This document shows positions 51,301 to 64,000 of a stretch of DNA of 64,000 bases, one piece after another (position 1 is the first letter of the stretch; each line of letters opens with the position of its first letter). This DNA is from Molanna angustata (lineage: Eukaryota; Arthropoda; Insecta; Trichoptera; Molannidae). The notes under the pieces were generated by a model. That model was not told the DNA's origin. It did not search any database and worked only from the letters and a program-made list of their open reading frames with translations. A program made the translations under genes and the position numbers. The stretch lies in assembly GCA_963576475.1 (NCBI GenBank), contig OY754981.1, positions 14,622,216 through 14,686,215 on the forward strand. Direction: 5' to 3'.

Positions 51301-52019
51301 TCAAAATTTTGACAAAATCTTAAATTTCGGTGTATTTATTATTGACTTAAATACTGAGAATGGTTTGTAAATACATCCAAATTGTCCACTACATATAGAA
51401 AAGAAGAAAAACAAAGTCAATTGATTACATAACACATGTGATATCAATATACTCGATTGAACATATCGTTTGTACCTACTCTATAGATGACATAAAATTT
51501 GATAGATTTGAGAGTACGCCACACAAACGTCAAGACGAAACTCGCAGTATGTTATATAAAAAAACAAACCCGTTTAGAATTTGATGTCAAAATTACGAAA
51601 TCGTAACATTCCACTGTTACACCATATTACAATATAAAAGGGCGATGATTGCGCCATTAATGTGTAAGGCGGTATTTGAAAAATCTACCTATAAATCAAT
51701 AGCAAACTACAAAATCTCGAGTTTTTTTTATCAAATTTGTAACAAACCATATAATCACGTTTTACAACAGGTGATTTATATAAAACGTACAATTGGTATT
51801 TGGTAGTTACACATATGTATGTTGTTATAATACCGGTGTAATGTGCATCTCTCATATTATTTCTAAGTAGGTACCAACTATGTGTATGAATGTAAGTAGG
51901 TACATACTGTTCCAACATAAACTTTCACTATCACATTAATGCCGGTTGATTCATCGCGGGTTTTCAATTTAGAAACGAGTCACCGTGTTGTTGTGTTGTA
52001 TTATTTGTAATCATATAAT
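51301..52019. other. Non-coding region
   Basis: No feature recognised. Confidence 0.4.
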
Positions 52020-52064
52020 ACATACATACATACATACATACATACATACATACATACATACATA
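52020..52064. repeat. (CATA)n microsatellite
   Basis: About eleven units. Confidence 0.95.
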
Positions 52065-52129
52065 ACATCAATCAAATAATATACAACATTTACCACATCA
52101 CACCACACATACTAGGGGCTTATCCATCT

Positions 52130-52195
52130 ATCGTGTAGTCATATCATAACTTTTATGTGCGTCCTGGGTTCGATTCCAGGAGAGAAGAAATTTAT
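52130..52195 (+). mobile_element. tRNA-like T-arm relic
   Basis: CCTGGGTTCGATTCCAGGAG is a perfect B box with pairing T stem. Upstream sequence does not form a tRNA, so it is a relic or SINE fragment. Confidence 0.35.
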
Positions 52196-52950
52196 TGAAC
52201 ATCATTTCTCACATATACATGTTGCGTTCGAATTATTTGTATTAATTCTTACGCAATAATACCTGCTTATAAAATGTTCGCAGTGGGTTTTTATTTTTTT
52301 CTTAGGGCCAAGATAATAATTTACTGCTCACATTATGTCGAAATAATTCTTTCAAAACTATAGAATGCATTTCATTTATATTTTAAAATGTCCAACTGAA
52401 TAGATCTCCTGATTTATTGCATTTCTATAGTCATGTAACAACTGCAAATCCATTAAGCATCATTCTTTCTAAAGATATAGCCAACATGTGCATCCTTCTT
52501 TGTCTTAAAAAGCAACAAAAGAATATAATATTTGAAACGGAAGACAACCAATTCACATTTTTTACGAGTCTCCAAAACGTCTAGTGATAAGATATATTGC
52601 CCGGTCGAGGCTGACTTTCTAAACACATGTTGGGTTGGTCTACGCCAGGGTATTTCATACTTAACACGCCCCAACCAAGATCGTAATTGGTTGTTATCTC
52701 GAGGACAATAAAGGACAAACAATGGTGTCCTTAGGACAGCCTACTCGTAGTGACCAATGATCGAGGATCTGACCACCTCCTACAAAATTCGATAGGAAGA
52801 CGTTTCGAGAGTTGAAGACAGTCAGTAATGAGTCAATCATGAGTCAGTCATGAGTCGGTAAACTGGAGTCCACCAGTGGAGTCAGTCCACAGACAGATGA
52901 ATAGTTCTCATCGCCTTGTTCAAAAAAAAAAATTAAATTCAGTTTGTGTA
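52196..52950. other. Non-coding region
   Basis: No recognised gene. 52740-52920 is somewhat GC-richer, with repeated GAGTCAGTCATGAGTC words. Confidence 0.35.
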
Positions 52951-52954
52951 GCAA

Positions 52955-53625
52955 GTGACGGACGGGCATCTGTGCCTCGGCAGATGTCTCCTACCTGCCT
53001 AAGTTAAAAGTATTAAAGACAATTTAAATATACAGCGCACACTATCAGTGTTATTTTTTTCGTCTTAATTTTCTTACATTGTTTTAAAAAGTAGACACCA
53101 TAATTACGACGCGTCGCGACGTCAACATTCACACCACGGGCAGAGCAATCGAGCAACACAACCGGCGATACCTACTTTCGGATCCCTAGCGCGCCTCTAC
53201 CTTGCATAGGTATATTTCACGGCCGCTAGACTCCTCATCCAGAGCCCAGCGACTCCTGCCTTAGAGTCCAGCGCTCCACTGAGACAACTGAATGTCTCTG
53301 GACGTCCCGGCGAAGCTTACAGCGACTGCCTCCTCGCCAGTCCAGCTTCACGGAGCCCCTGCTCCAATCCGACGTCCTCCACGATGTCAGCAACCCCTGC
53401 CTGCGAGTCTGCTGCATCCACGACGAGCCAAAGCCGCTCGTATCTCATCGCCTCGCCACAACACGAGCCAAAGCCGCTCGTCTCTCGCCTCAACATCCTG
53501 CCACGCGAGCCAAAGCCGCTTGCACCATCTGCCAAGCCGACGTCGCTCGACCAGCGCCTCATCTCAGCACCAAACAAAATCACTCGCCTTAACACGCACC
53601 CACTACACAAAGCACCGACGTCTCA
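52955..53625. other. GC-rich segment with CGAGCCAAAGCCGCTCGT repeats
   Basis: Three copies of CGAGCCAAAGCCGCTYGT (about 53425, 53464 and 53506) sit in a C-rich stretch that is open in overlapping frames on both strands. Low-complexity Ser/Pro/Arg translation without a domain. It may be an LTR/leader region of a retrotransposon or a host 5' exon; I cannot decide. Confidence 0.3.
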
Positions 53626-53629
53626 ATAT

Positions 53630-53925
53630 TTCCTTTTTTTACTGCTTTCATTTTTTTGTGTACTTAGCTTTAAGTTTACTAACACATTTTAATTTTTTTT
53701 TCAATATACATGACCCCTGGTCATATTTAAAATAACCTATTATGTGTTTTATTCCTCCACAACTCTCACCAACAATTACTAACTGTATTGTGTAAAACAA
53801 CTTAATACCCTCCTACAATTATTATTATTCTTTTCTCTCTTAAATATTTTTTTCTTCTTAAATAATTAAAATTAAACTATATATAATTTTTTTTTAAATT
53901 ACTAAAGGGGGTGTATTATACATAT
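53630..53925. other. AT-rich non-coding
   Basis: Poly-T and poly-pyrimidine sequence; nothing recognised. Confidence 0.4.
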
Positions 53926-53929
53926 ATTG

Positions 53930-54035
53930 ATTCTCTGGGCTGTAAACACTGGTTAGTTGGAAGAAATAGCCACACGCCCACACGGCATTATACGCGCCAC
54001 TTGCGCAGGGTGTGTTAATAATTATTATTACAAGT
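53930..54035 (+). mobile_element. SINE-B fragment
   Basis: CTGGGCTGTAAACACTGGTT, TTGGAAGAAATAGCC, CTTGCGCAGGGTGTG and an ATTATTATT tail follow the SINE-B body in plus orientation. Confidence 0.6.
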
Positions 54036-54435
54036 ATTTCTTGATATTATACATTCTAGTGCTTCGAGGTCGACTTTGAAGTTTGTAGTTGCAAAAATAA
54101 AATTATGATTCAATTTAATGAAATAATTCTTAAAACAGGAATTTCCTAGTTAGATGGCCATAGCATATATTATGATGTACCTATTGTATTTTTATAAAAT
54201 AAATGATTTTTTTTTAAATTACTATGGTAAATAAAAAAAAATTGATTTGCACCATACATGTATGAAAAATGATGCAAATATGGGATTAATGAAATAATAA
54301 ATTGTTGTGATAAGTTTAACATAGGTAAGTTATCTAATCTATTTTCTATATTTAAATAAATGCTAGTAACATTTAATACATACCATAAAGCCCACACGGG
54401 GTAACCATATTTTTTCTATCTTGACGCACATTAAT

Positions 54436-55060
54436 CGCCTCGTCAACATTCATACATCGTCTTATACATGTTCATTTTGTCGTGCAATCCTTTTCATGGG
54501 CGCTCGTGTCCTCATTTCGTACCCTGTCATATTATCGTTTAATTACAAATTTTTCTAAGCGATCTCATTTCAACTGCATTTATTCTGCTTTCGTGCGACT
54601 TCTGCCATGCCCAGGTTTCACTTGCATATGTTAAGGTTGGCACTACGATTGCGTTATGAATGGCCACTGACATCATTTGAACATACGTGCAATGACATTA
54701 TTGCAGAGTTTTAACAAAACACTGCGGGGCATGGATATTGGAACCAAGAAAGGGGCCAGCAGTAGCAGAATAAAACATATTATTTAGGTTGTGTAGTCTG
54801 TTCATTATATGTTTTGTGTTGTCCCAAGGAATTGCTGAAAACTAGCAGCACTCCAGGGAAACCTGGTACACTACCGGCTGCTGAGCAATGGCCTTTTTGC
54901 TGTCCAATATTGTATAGATGTGTAAACTTTTAAAGGAACATATTTATAATAATGTAAAAAACATATTGGCTGCATAGCTGGTTTAAGTGCTCCATTCACT
55001 CTGTTTCCTGCCATAACTCTTCTTTCGATATCCTCATCAGGCAGTCCATTCCGTCAAGAT
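54436..55060 (-). pseudogene. RTE-type LINE fragment interrupted by unrelated sequence
   Basis: Minus-strand matches to the LINE ORF C-terminus: 54436-54670 (YASETW..., RINAVEMRS, MYDRV regions) and 54985-55060 (DKDIERRV..GNRVNGAL). About 310 bp of unrelated sequence lie between. Frameshifts throughout. Confidence 0.75.
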
Positions 55061-55325
55061 GACTTAAGTATTATCATTACTTTAAAAAGAAGACCACAGA
55101 CTCGATGATATGAACCCATAACAGACGAAATGACAATCACGTGGTTAAACAGAACTAGATATCACAAGGCCGACCCCAGGCCCAGATGAACTGGGAAGAG
55201 GCAAGGAAGAATATGAAAGTTACATATAAGTAGTATTATATTTGTCACTTATGTGTAAACATATGTATTATTGGGATGTAATGAGCTTATCATATATTTT
55301 GTTATACTACCACATTAGATTCTTT

Positions 55326-55790
55326 AATTCTTCTTCTTATCGTGTCGGTCAGACTACAGCCCCCTTCGCTCCCAAAATGCCACAACTCCAACTACTTTGT
55401 CTTCGAGGCGGGCTCGCTCCGCAAAATCTCTCCAGTCACACTGTTCGGGAATCAATGGACATGCGAGGAGATGCTCGGTGTTCTGCTCCTGCCCACACTC
55501 ACACATCGAGTCCTCAATAATTCCCCATCTCTGTAGGTTCTTCTTTGTGCGGCCTACCCCAGTCCTAATCCTGTTTAAAGTTTTCCATATTGGCCATGGG
55601 AGGTCATGGCCTGGTGGTAGGGTTTCCATTGGAGTGTTGAATATAGTCCCTTGCGATTCCCTTGCTGAGTCCCTCAATAGACGTTTTCTCGCATTCTCGG
55701 GTGTGTCTGTCAAGGGGTTGGTTGCATTTAGGAAGCTCCTCCTGGACTTGAGGCGACTAATTGGTGGTTGGTGTCCATATAGCTGCTGGT
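55326..55790 (-). pseudogene. Non-LTR retrotransposon C-terminus with CCHC-like motif
   Basis: A single minus-strand frame (ATG at 55713, open upstream too) reads HQPPISRLKSRRSFLNATNP, then LPWPIWKTLNRIRTGVGRTK, WGIIEDSMCECGQEQNTEHL and LACPLIPEQCDWRDF, stop at 55354. C.CG...T..HL..CP is the Cys/His motif typical at the end of R1/jockey-group LINE proteins, following an RNase H-like region. The N-terminal bulk is missing. Confidence 0.75.
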
Positions 55791-55799
55791 CAGTGATTT

Positions 55800-56970
55800 G
55801 CTTACTTCTCTATTCTTTAATTTACAAAGGACATAGGCGAGGGCGAGAAGAAGAAGAAGAGATTAGATTCTTTACTTTCTTTTTAATAAAGCACACCCAC
55901 CAATAGAGGCAGATTTACGTCCAACTATATTACGTCCAACTATATTACGTCCCACTGGTGAATTAAATGCAAGACCGAGAACGGATTTGAACCGGACGTT
56001 ACATATATTATATTGTATTTATACTGTTTTGTGTGTTTATGATCGAAATTATCGATATATAGATAAAAATATAAGCAATGGGCTAAAATATAAATAAAGG
56101 GGGCGATTGTATGAATGAAAATGCTATGTACATAGGTAATGTAAACAATGCATCGCGTGAACTCTATGGAGAACTGAGGAGTAATAATGATTGAATGGAT
56201 AACAAGCCAAAAGGTTCCTTATCCCGCACCCGAGCTACAGCAGAGGGTTGGTGAGGAGGAGGGGGCAGGATGTCTGTTGTGGGGGGAGGACTAAAGGGAA
56301 TTCCGCAAGGTCGTCGCTTATATACTAGTCACTCACACATTTTTATATACAAATAGGAACCGCTCCCGGTCTTTGTATATATGTATAAGAATGTGTATTG
56401 TGGTACAACCGCACCGGTAGCAAGCACGCGCACACACACACACACACACACACACAGACGGTAGTATGTATGTATGTAGGTATGTATGTATATAGTGAAT
56501 AGGGATAAATGTATGTAGTACATAATATAGGCCACGGCCAGGAATCTCGGTCATTGCACCGCACCCATCAACTATCAAACACCAGACAGATAAATTCTCT
56601 CGCCTTCCTTCCTATATATAAATATATACATAACAACTACATATATGCATACTCACTCACTCACCTGTGTGGGATATATATCTATGTATATGCACGTATT
56701 ATACTTTTATATTTAAATGCAATAGTGGATAAGATTTGTTTCATTACATGAGTAGGTATTTAACTTTTCATATTGACGGGCAAAATAATATTTGTGTCCT
56801 AGTATTCAATCCTATCAACAACTTGCCGGCGCAATACATTCACTCAATAACTTCTTCTTCTTAGATTGGTGCAACAGTGCAAATCGAGCATTGGCTTTCC
56901 AACATCATATATCCTAAGACGCCATTCTCCGGTTTGCTGGAGCTGTGCTGCATCTAAAATGGAATTCTGT
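55800..56970. other. Non-coding region with simple repeats
   Basis: A 17-bp motif TTACGTCCAACTATA occurs three times near 55915-55955, and a (CA)n tract at 56430-56457. No gene recognised. Confidence 0.5.
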
Positions 56971-56975
56971 ACTAG

Positions 56976-57105
56976 CAGGAGAGTATGGAAGAGTTACAGT
57001 ATCTCGTAAGTATGTTATATGAAGAATGCATTGAGAACGGACTGAGGATGAATGCCATCAAATCAGAGACAATGGTCTTTGAAAAGAATGAGAGTAGAAC
57101 AGAAA
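56976..57105 (+). pseudogene. RTE-type LINE fragment
   Basis: A short frame MEELQYLVSMLYEECIENGL then RMNAIKSETMVFEKNESRT matches the region just after YADD in the LINE at 17150-17265. Only 130 bp survive. Confidence 0.85.
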
Positions 57106-57507
57106 ATAGTATGTTGGAGAAAGCAAGTAACATGTCACAACATGAAAAAAAGAAAAAACACAAAAAACTAAAAAAATTGAACATGCAAATTATAATAAGA
57201 TGATGGATTAAAGAGTTTTTTTAAATACCAAAGATTATGCAGGTAAAAAGTTTTAAGAATAGATCTACTAAAAATGTAGGCAAATGGTGCAGGTGCGAGT
57301 TATTTACGAAGGGTAAAGATCGAAGACGGGGGTCAAGTACAATAATCCAACGGTCGATTTGTTCAAGAGAATTTATTTCCCTTAACATATCGACAAAGCA
57401 TCAAGCCAAGATACACGAGATTCGTATGCTCGGTCTATATTTTTCACGGTTTTACCAACTTTTAAGTCAAAAAACACCAACATAGAGGCATCGCAGCATA
57501 TATTATG

Positions 57508-58195
<688 letters not shown>

Positions 58196-58232
58196 ATATA
58201 TCTCTACAATCCGCGAAAATTTATATTTAAAC

Positions 58233-58420
<188 letters not shown>

Positions 58421-58517
58421 ATTACTCAGAAATCAGAGTAGAACATTTAGTGTGTCCCCTCCCCCTTATAACTTTTGATCCGCTTAATGTATATAGCCCA
58501 AAATTTCAGAATATATA

Positions 58518-59468
58518 GGCCCGAGATATCAGTTGGCCCTTAAATCGTTGGATTTAGTAATCCAAATTAAAAGTTTAGGGAAGATTAAATTTCATTCGCG
58601 TATTTCAGTGCAAAATGAAACGTCAGTTACGTAATCTTCAACTATAGATATATTTTACGTTTTCTATGGTTATTGTCTATAACGCATCTGTCAAATTCAA
58701 GTCAAATTGTAATAACCTTAAATGATACGTGACGCGAAGCTGTGACTAAATATTATTTTATTGTTATAACAACACATTATTTTATTTGTTTCATTACACA
58801 GCATGTTACTTTTTCAATTTTTTATACAGATCGATGTTTTTTTTAATTAAAATCAAACATTGTAGTGAAAAAATGTGATTGAAGAATATGAACTACGTAC
58901 GTAGTACTTCAATGCAAAATGTATGTACATTTTACAGATAGATATGGAACTAAGTGATCATGGTAAAATAGTGTCTTATGTAGAAAATTTAAGAATACAC
59001 ATTATATATATAGAAACAGGATGGATCAATTTAAAAAGTGGGATGAAAAAACATCGCAAAAATAAAGTTGCGTGCCTGACGTTTCATTATGGCTGACAGT
59101 TTTTCGTTTGTTGTCAGGCAATACAATATAATTATGTAAAAAAGAAAATAAATATTAAATACATGAACCACTTCTATATCGTCTTTTATTTTAACATCAA
59201 AAATAAATCATGATTATAATTATTATGCATAGTTATTTGTAGTATAAAATGAAATAAAACATTAAAGCGCGCGGCGATTAGTACGCCACCTGGCGAAAAA
59301 GACTAGAAACAATACTTAACTCAAGATTAAGACACGCAATCCGCCAGAAACGTTGAGTTAAATATTTGTGGTTTAGTGACGTATTTAAGGGAAGATTTGG
59401 TACTGAAATACGCAATATTTTTGTTAAACTTGAGTTAAACTCCTAAGGGCCGACTGAAATACTGGGCC
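58518..59468. mobile_element. Non-autonomous DNA transposon (Harbinger/ISL2EU-like), copy 2
   Basis: Left GGCCCGAGATATCAGTTGGC and inverted right GGCCCAGTATTTCAGTCGGC; 3-bp flanks ATA on both sides. Removing it rejoins the HEL sequence (CAGAATATA | AATTATAGGCC), which supports the boundaries. Shares interior words with 25435-26026. No transposase. Confidence 0.6.
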
Positions 59469-60149
59469 ATAGATAATTATAGGCCAACAAAACTTTTATA
59501 CTCAAAATTTTGAATTTTTGTTTCAGTCAGGGGTTATCAACTATTGAATTTCAACTTTATTTTTCCATATATCTCAAAATCCATAAAAACTAGAACGCTG
59601 AAAATTTGTACACATTCGACAAATACAAAATCTCAAAATATTTTTTTTAAAATCTATGGTTTCACAAACAATTTTAATTGAGAATTTTTTTATGATAAAT
59701 TTATATTTTTAACTGATTATATGTCCAAAGTTTTAAAAAATATCGAAAAACGCAAAACACGACAAAAATATAATTAAATTTTCCATAAAAATACGAACTT
59801 AATATCATTTTATTTATTTAGCATAAACATTTTTTGTAAAAATTGAATTTAATAACAACATCGTTTCATAGAACCCATAATATCTACGGGGACTCTCAAT
59901 ACTTTGATACTTAATCTCAATTCAAACATACATACCATCAACTTGTTTTCATATTCTGGGTAGGTAAAAAAGACTAACCTTCACACTATGCTATCCTGAC
60001 ACATATACATGTTTTGTATAGAAATCAAAATATTATCTTAAAACATTGAATAATTATGATTTAAGGGTTTATAATTTGGTACGTATACTTCAACTATACA
60101 TACTATCGCCGCAAACAAAAAAAGCTTCCGCTTCCGTTAAAAGCTTCCG

Positions 60150-60322
60150 TTAAAACACGTTCGAATGTTGATATATCAACAATCACTAGTACGAATGAAC
60201 GTGTGATATGAATGTGTATATACATATATACATACGTACGTATGTAATATTATCGAGTAATAACAAGATAAACACAAATCAGTGTCAAACTCTGATAAGT
60301 GATCAGACTAGAGGAACCTATA
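60150..60322. repeat. 173-bp direct repeat, copy 1
   Basis: TTAAAACACGTTCGAATG ... AGACTAGAGGAACCTATA, almost identical to 60737-60909. Contains the palindrome TGTTGATATATCAACA and ATACATACGTACGTATGTA. Confidence 0.9.
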
Positions 60323-60736
60323 TGTTAGGAAGTGTATGATCAATTGTGCTAAATCCACTTTAAAATAATGTTGTTTAACTTACAAAACCAAAGACTGCAT
60401 CCAATATAACACAGGGATTATCCCTAGCATATTGGAGAGCAAAACCTCTAATTGACAACAAAGCGCAAGAGAGTGTCAATGGTCTGGATGTGTATGTGTA
60501 CCCTTCCATTGTCTCTGTCTCAAATATATACATAATATTTTTTTTATATATACCTTTAATATTGATGTCAAACCTCTTAATGTACAATGTCATGTTTATT
60601 ATAAATAAATAAAAAATAAAACAGTTCGATCTCATGTGTTACACGCAACACAATTACACTTTGCAATATGTAAAAGAAAAGCTTGTATCCCTTGATGAAT
60701 ACATGATTTTTTTAAATAAAAAATCATAAAAACTTA
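60323..60736. other. 414-bp segment between the direct repeats
   Basis: Non-coding. Near its right end it has GATCTCATGTGTTACACGCA, the HEL 3' subterminal word. Confidence 0.5.
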
Positions 60737-60909
60737 TTAAAACACGTTCGAATGTTGATATATCAACAATCACTAGTACGAATGAACGTGTGATCTGAAT
60801 GTGTATATACATATATACATACGTACGTATGTAATATTATCGAGTAATAACAAGATAAACACAAAACAGTGTCAACCTCTGATAAGTGATCAGACTAGAG
60901 GAACCTATA
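60737..60909. repeat. 173-bp direct repeat, copy 2
   Basis: Same length as copy 1 with only a few substitutions. Confidence 0.9.
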
Positions 60910-61013
60910 ATAATGAATGCCACCGGTCCGATAATTCTCACGATACAATAATATATAGGTACCTACAGTTCGTTGTCAGAAAAGGAAGGAAACATTACAT
61001 ACATAATATATAA

Positions 61014-61810
61014 TACTAGCCTTTATGTCCCGCCGTTGGCCAAGAATGTAAAACTGTGAAGGAATAAGCAATCGTTTTTATAATATTGTCACCCAATTAT
61101 TTTGCAATATCGGACTATGAAAAGTGGTTTGAAATTTGATTGAGTATAAGCATTGTAAAATGTTCAAGTGATGGCCACAACCCATTCTTTTTTATATATT
61201 GCTATAAAGTGTGAATGAAGTATAATATACAATTTCTGCACGCATGGACTACGCGAAATGGTTTTAAATATGAATGTTTATCAACGTTGTAAAGAGATTG
61301 GTTTGGCCACAACCCCCATTTTTAAATATTATCATCGAAAACAAATTGTAATATATACCTATTGAAAATTTAGTAATTTTGGATGTTGGAATGTGGTTAA
61401 AATTTGATTAAATAATGTACTGAAAAGATCTAGTGTTGGTCACATCCCATTCGTTTTTATATTTTTTCATCAAGTGTGCATTATATTTTTGCACAATTAG
61501 ACTGATAGACTTAAAATAGACATAAAAGTCTACATTAACGAATAAGAAAAAGACAAACTATAGTAAATAGTTTTTAATTTGAATATAAACGTTGTGAAGA
61601 GTTCAGTAATGGCCACAACCCCCATTATTTAAATATCGTCAACGAAATCAAATATGAAGGTGTTGAAAATTATTCAAAATAGGATGATATAAATGGTTTA
61701 AATTTGATTAAACAAAAGTATTGAAAAGATTTTAGTGCAGATTACATCGTCACATCCCACATCCCATTCGTACATAATATGTATTTTCATCAAGTGTGCA
61801 TATCGTTAAT
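61014..61810. repeat. Degenerate repeats with GGCCACAACCCCCATT anchor
   Basis: The anchor GGCCACAACCC(CC)ATT or GGTCACATCCCATTCG plus a following ATATTTTCATCAAGTGTGCA-like block recurs about five times at 115-170 bp spacing. Leads directly into the next array. Confidence 0.6.
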
Positions 61811-61819
61811 AATATTTCT

Positions 61820-62170
61820 GCACAATAGACTATTAGACTTAAAACTAACCCAAAAGTCTAAATAAAAAAGAGAAGAATAAGTATAAAACTAAAAGAAATA
61901 GTTTGTATAAAAAACTATTTCAATGGTCTACATAAAATAAGAAAAAATACATAAAATAGAAGAATTAGACTATTGGAAATAGATTGTATAAAAACTGACT
62001 AAAAGGTCTACATAAAAGAAGAAGAAGATTAATCCATAGGAAATAGTTTTGTATAAAATTCACCAAAGTTCTACATAAAATAAGAAAACGAAGAAAAAGA
62101 CTAAAGGAAATAGTTTGTGTAAAAACTGTAAAGTCTACATAAAATTAAGAAGAAAAAGAATTAGACTCCA
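61820..62170. repeat. About 70-bp degenerate tandem array
   Basis: The unit GTCTACATAAAATAAGAA...GACTA..GGAAATAGTTTGTAT is repeated about five times. Confidence 0.7.
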
Positions 62171-62171
62171 T

Positions 62172-62345
62172 GAACCGTCGCTTCAGACCCTTCAGTACCT
62201 CCCGTCCCTTCAATCCTTCATTACGTCCCTTTCAATCAGGCCCTTCAGTACCTCCCGTCCCTTCAGGCCCTTTTATACCTCCCATCCCTTCAGGCCCTTT
62301 AGTGCATCCCTTCCCTTCATTACATCCCGTCCCTTCAGCCGCTTA
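62172..62345. repeat. 18-bp minisatellite (CCCTTCAGTACCTCCCGT)n
   Basis: Same unit family as 19745-20003, with GGCCCTT variants. Confidence 0.85.
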
Positions 62346-63090
62346 AGAAAAGTTTAAATCCAGAAACCATCCTGGAAGAACCGCGAAGAGATGAAAGGAC
62401 CTTCTTTTCCCAGGATACTCCACCTTCAAAGGTAAAATGACTAAATACACGAAGAAGAAGAAGAAAAAAGTTTAAATCCAGATACCTGCGAAGATATGGA
62501 AGGAAAATTGGACATTCTTCTCCCAGGATAGTCCACCTTCATAGGTAAAATGACCAAATGCACGATGAAGAATAAAAAGAAGAAGATGAAAAAAGTTTAT
62601 ATCCAAAAACCGTCTTGGAAGACTTGCGAAGAGTTGGAAGAACAGTTGGACCTTCTTCTCCCAGGATTCTCCAACTTCATAGGTAAAATGACCAAAAATA
62701 CACGAAGAAGAAGAAGAAGAAGAAAAAAGCTTAAATCCAGAAACCTGCGAAGAGATGGAAGGACAATTGGACCTTCTTCTCCCAGGTTAGTCCACCTTCA
62801 TAGGTAAAATGACCAAATACACGATGAAGAAGAAGAAGAAAAAAGTTTAAATCCAGGAACCGACCTGGAAGACCTGCGAAAAGATGGAGAGACAGTCGGA
62901 CCTTCGTTTCCCAGGATATTCCGCTTTCATTGGTAAAATGACCAAATACACAAAGAAGAAGAAGAATAAGAAAAAAAATTAAATCCAGAAACCATCCCGG
63001 GCATACGCTCGACAATTCACCAAAGTTTCATTGTAATCGGACAAACGGTTTAGGAGCACATAGCATACATGCATCCATACATAAATAAAT
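62346..63090 (+). mobile_element. VNTR-composite element, copy 2 (body and 3' tail)
   Basis: Five to six units of about 115-130 bp (GAAGAAGAAGAAAAAAGTTT ... AAACC...GAAGACCTGCGAAGAGATGG ... CTTCTTCTCCCAGGAT ... GGTAAAATGACCAAATACAC), then the tail CCATCCCGGGCATACGCTCG, CACCAAAGTTTCATTG and AAACGGTTTAGGAGCACA with (AAAT)n. Copy 1 at 20004 has the same order with fewer units. Confidence 0.7.
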
Positions 63091-63094
63091 AAAT

Positions 63095-63915
63095 AAAATA
63101 ATTTTCCTATAGGAAATCAGTATATTCTTGATTTGTAAGTAAATAGTATTAGGTAGGTACCTACCTACAACAATGTTCTAAATAAATTCGATTCATAACA
63201 AATTTTATTTGAATATCAGAATCTTTCCGTAACCATAGTAACCATCGAACATATAAAATATTACTATCAAATGGGCTCGATACATTTTTTTGGATATGTA
63301 GGTAGGTACCTACATTGGTTTGTTCGATGCCATAAAAATGAAAATTGTCAGAAAAATCAAATATTATTTACAAATTATGCAATTTTATTATGCCTATATC
63401 TTTACTAATAATAAACACATTTTTACAATATATGTCTTAAAACTTGCTGTAATGTCTTGTGTTTCATTTTATTATTTCATAATTACATTTATTTCAAAGG
63501 TTTATTATTTTCAAGAACATATTCATTCGGTAGGAAAATGAAATATTGTATGAAAAGATATTAAAATGGCGGCGTTTATGTACAAAACGCTTACTTTAAA
63601 AATAAGTTAAACATTATAATTATACAAAATATTCACCATGTTTTTCACTTAAACGCTAAGTTATACTTGAAAATATATTTTCTTCGTGTAAATACGTACT
63701 TCTAACTTTTAAACTAACAGATATTTGCGTGCAAAATGTACACTTTTTTGACAGATACGACTTGGAAAATTTTGTATGAAAAAATAATTATTGAAATATT
63801 TTTAAAATTCAGCATTTTTATCGCATTATTTTTAGCGTGACACTGCATCAGGTATACAGGTACACGTTCGCACATAAATTAGATTTTTAGATGCTCTTGG
63901 TTTTTCAGAAGGCGT
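63095..63915. other. Non-coding region
   Basis: No gene recognised. AAAATGGCGGCG at 63563 is a YY1-like word. Confidence 0.4.
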
Positions 63916-63917
63916 GA

Positions 63918-63935
63918 GACAAACACACACACACA

Positions 63936-63966
<31 letters not shown>
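63918..63966. repeat. (CA)n microsatellite
   Basis: ACACAC tract with one T interruption. Confidence 0.95.
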
Positions 63967-63972
<6 letters not shown>

Positions 63973-64000
63973 TAACATTTTGATTGCTTTATTACTTTAG

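Noticed and set aside
60150..60909. LTR retrotransposon flanked by 173-bp LTRs
   Set aside because: No TG...CA termini, no primer-binding site or coding core, and no target duplication seen.

Overview
This is AT-rich eukaryotic DNA, most likely from an insect. The evidence is the class of elements present: an RTE-type LINE with an (ATGT)n tail, L2/CR1-type LINE 3' ends, a Tc1 element, Penelope-like elements, a GTF2IRD2/ZBED-type hAT remnant and tRNA-derived SINEs. It also has abundant GTAGGTACCTAC-style words, which are common in moth and aphid genomes. I cannot fix the order; Lepidoptera or Hemiptera are my best guesses. No bacterial operons, rRNA genes or CRISPR arrays are visible, and no host protein-coding gene can be called with confidence.

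The window is a graveyard of mobile elements. Two autonomous-type elements stand out. One is a nearly complete APE-RT LINE (coding 14932-17947, one frameshift). The other is an apparently intact Tc1 transposon (35575-37324) whose 344-residue DD34E transposase is split by one short GT-AG intron. Around them lie degraded LINE 3' ends (1.5, 9.9, 12.9, 13.7, 14.0, 24.0, 44.6, 46.7, 48.1, 50.6, 54.5, 55.4 and 57.0 kb), a dead Tc1 copy (3.15 kb) and an internally deleted hAT element (18.17 kb). Two SINE families, several MITE-like families and many minisatellites are also present.

A long non-coding family recurs throughout (0-1.2, 9.1, 30.1-31.4, 32.8-34.2, 41.2-42.5, 48.4-49.8 and 57.3-60.1 kb). 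Its ends (a 5' TC terminus, an asymmetric inverted repeat, a small 3' hairpin and a CTAGT terminus) suggest a Helentron/Helitron2-type non-autonomous element.

The most unusual region is 27.2-38.8 kb, with an outlier at 57.5-58.4 kb. Very long (TA)n tracts alternate with pieces of two Penelope-like element (PLE) families. One piece keeps a GIY-YIG endonuclease fragment between inverted terminal repeats, another is a nearly perfect palindrome, and the intact Tc1 sits inside one (TA)n tract. The two PLE families share a compact three-hairpin RNA-like module with compensatory base changes, which is the best candidate here for an under-described functional element.

Host features are limited to weak candidates: a possible internal exon (4509-4606), a GC-rich possible first exon (5840-6212, minus strand), GC-rich islands at 45.65 and 53.2 kb, and a TATA-type promoter-like site near 39.5 kb.
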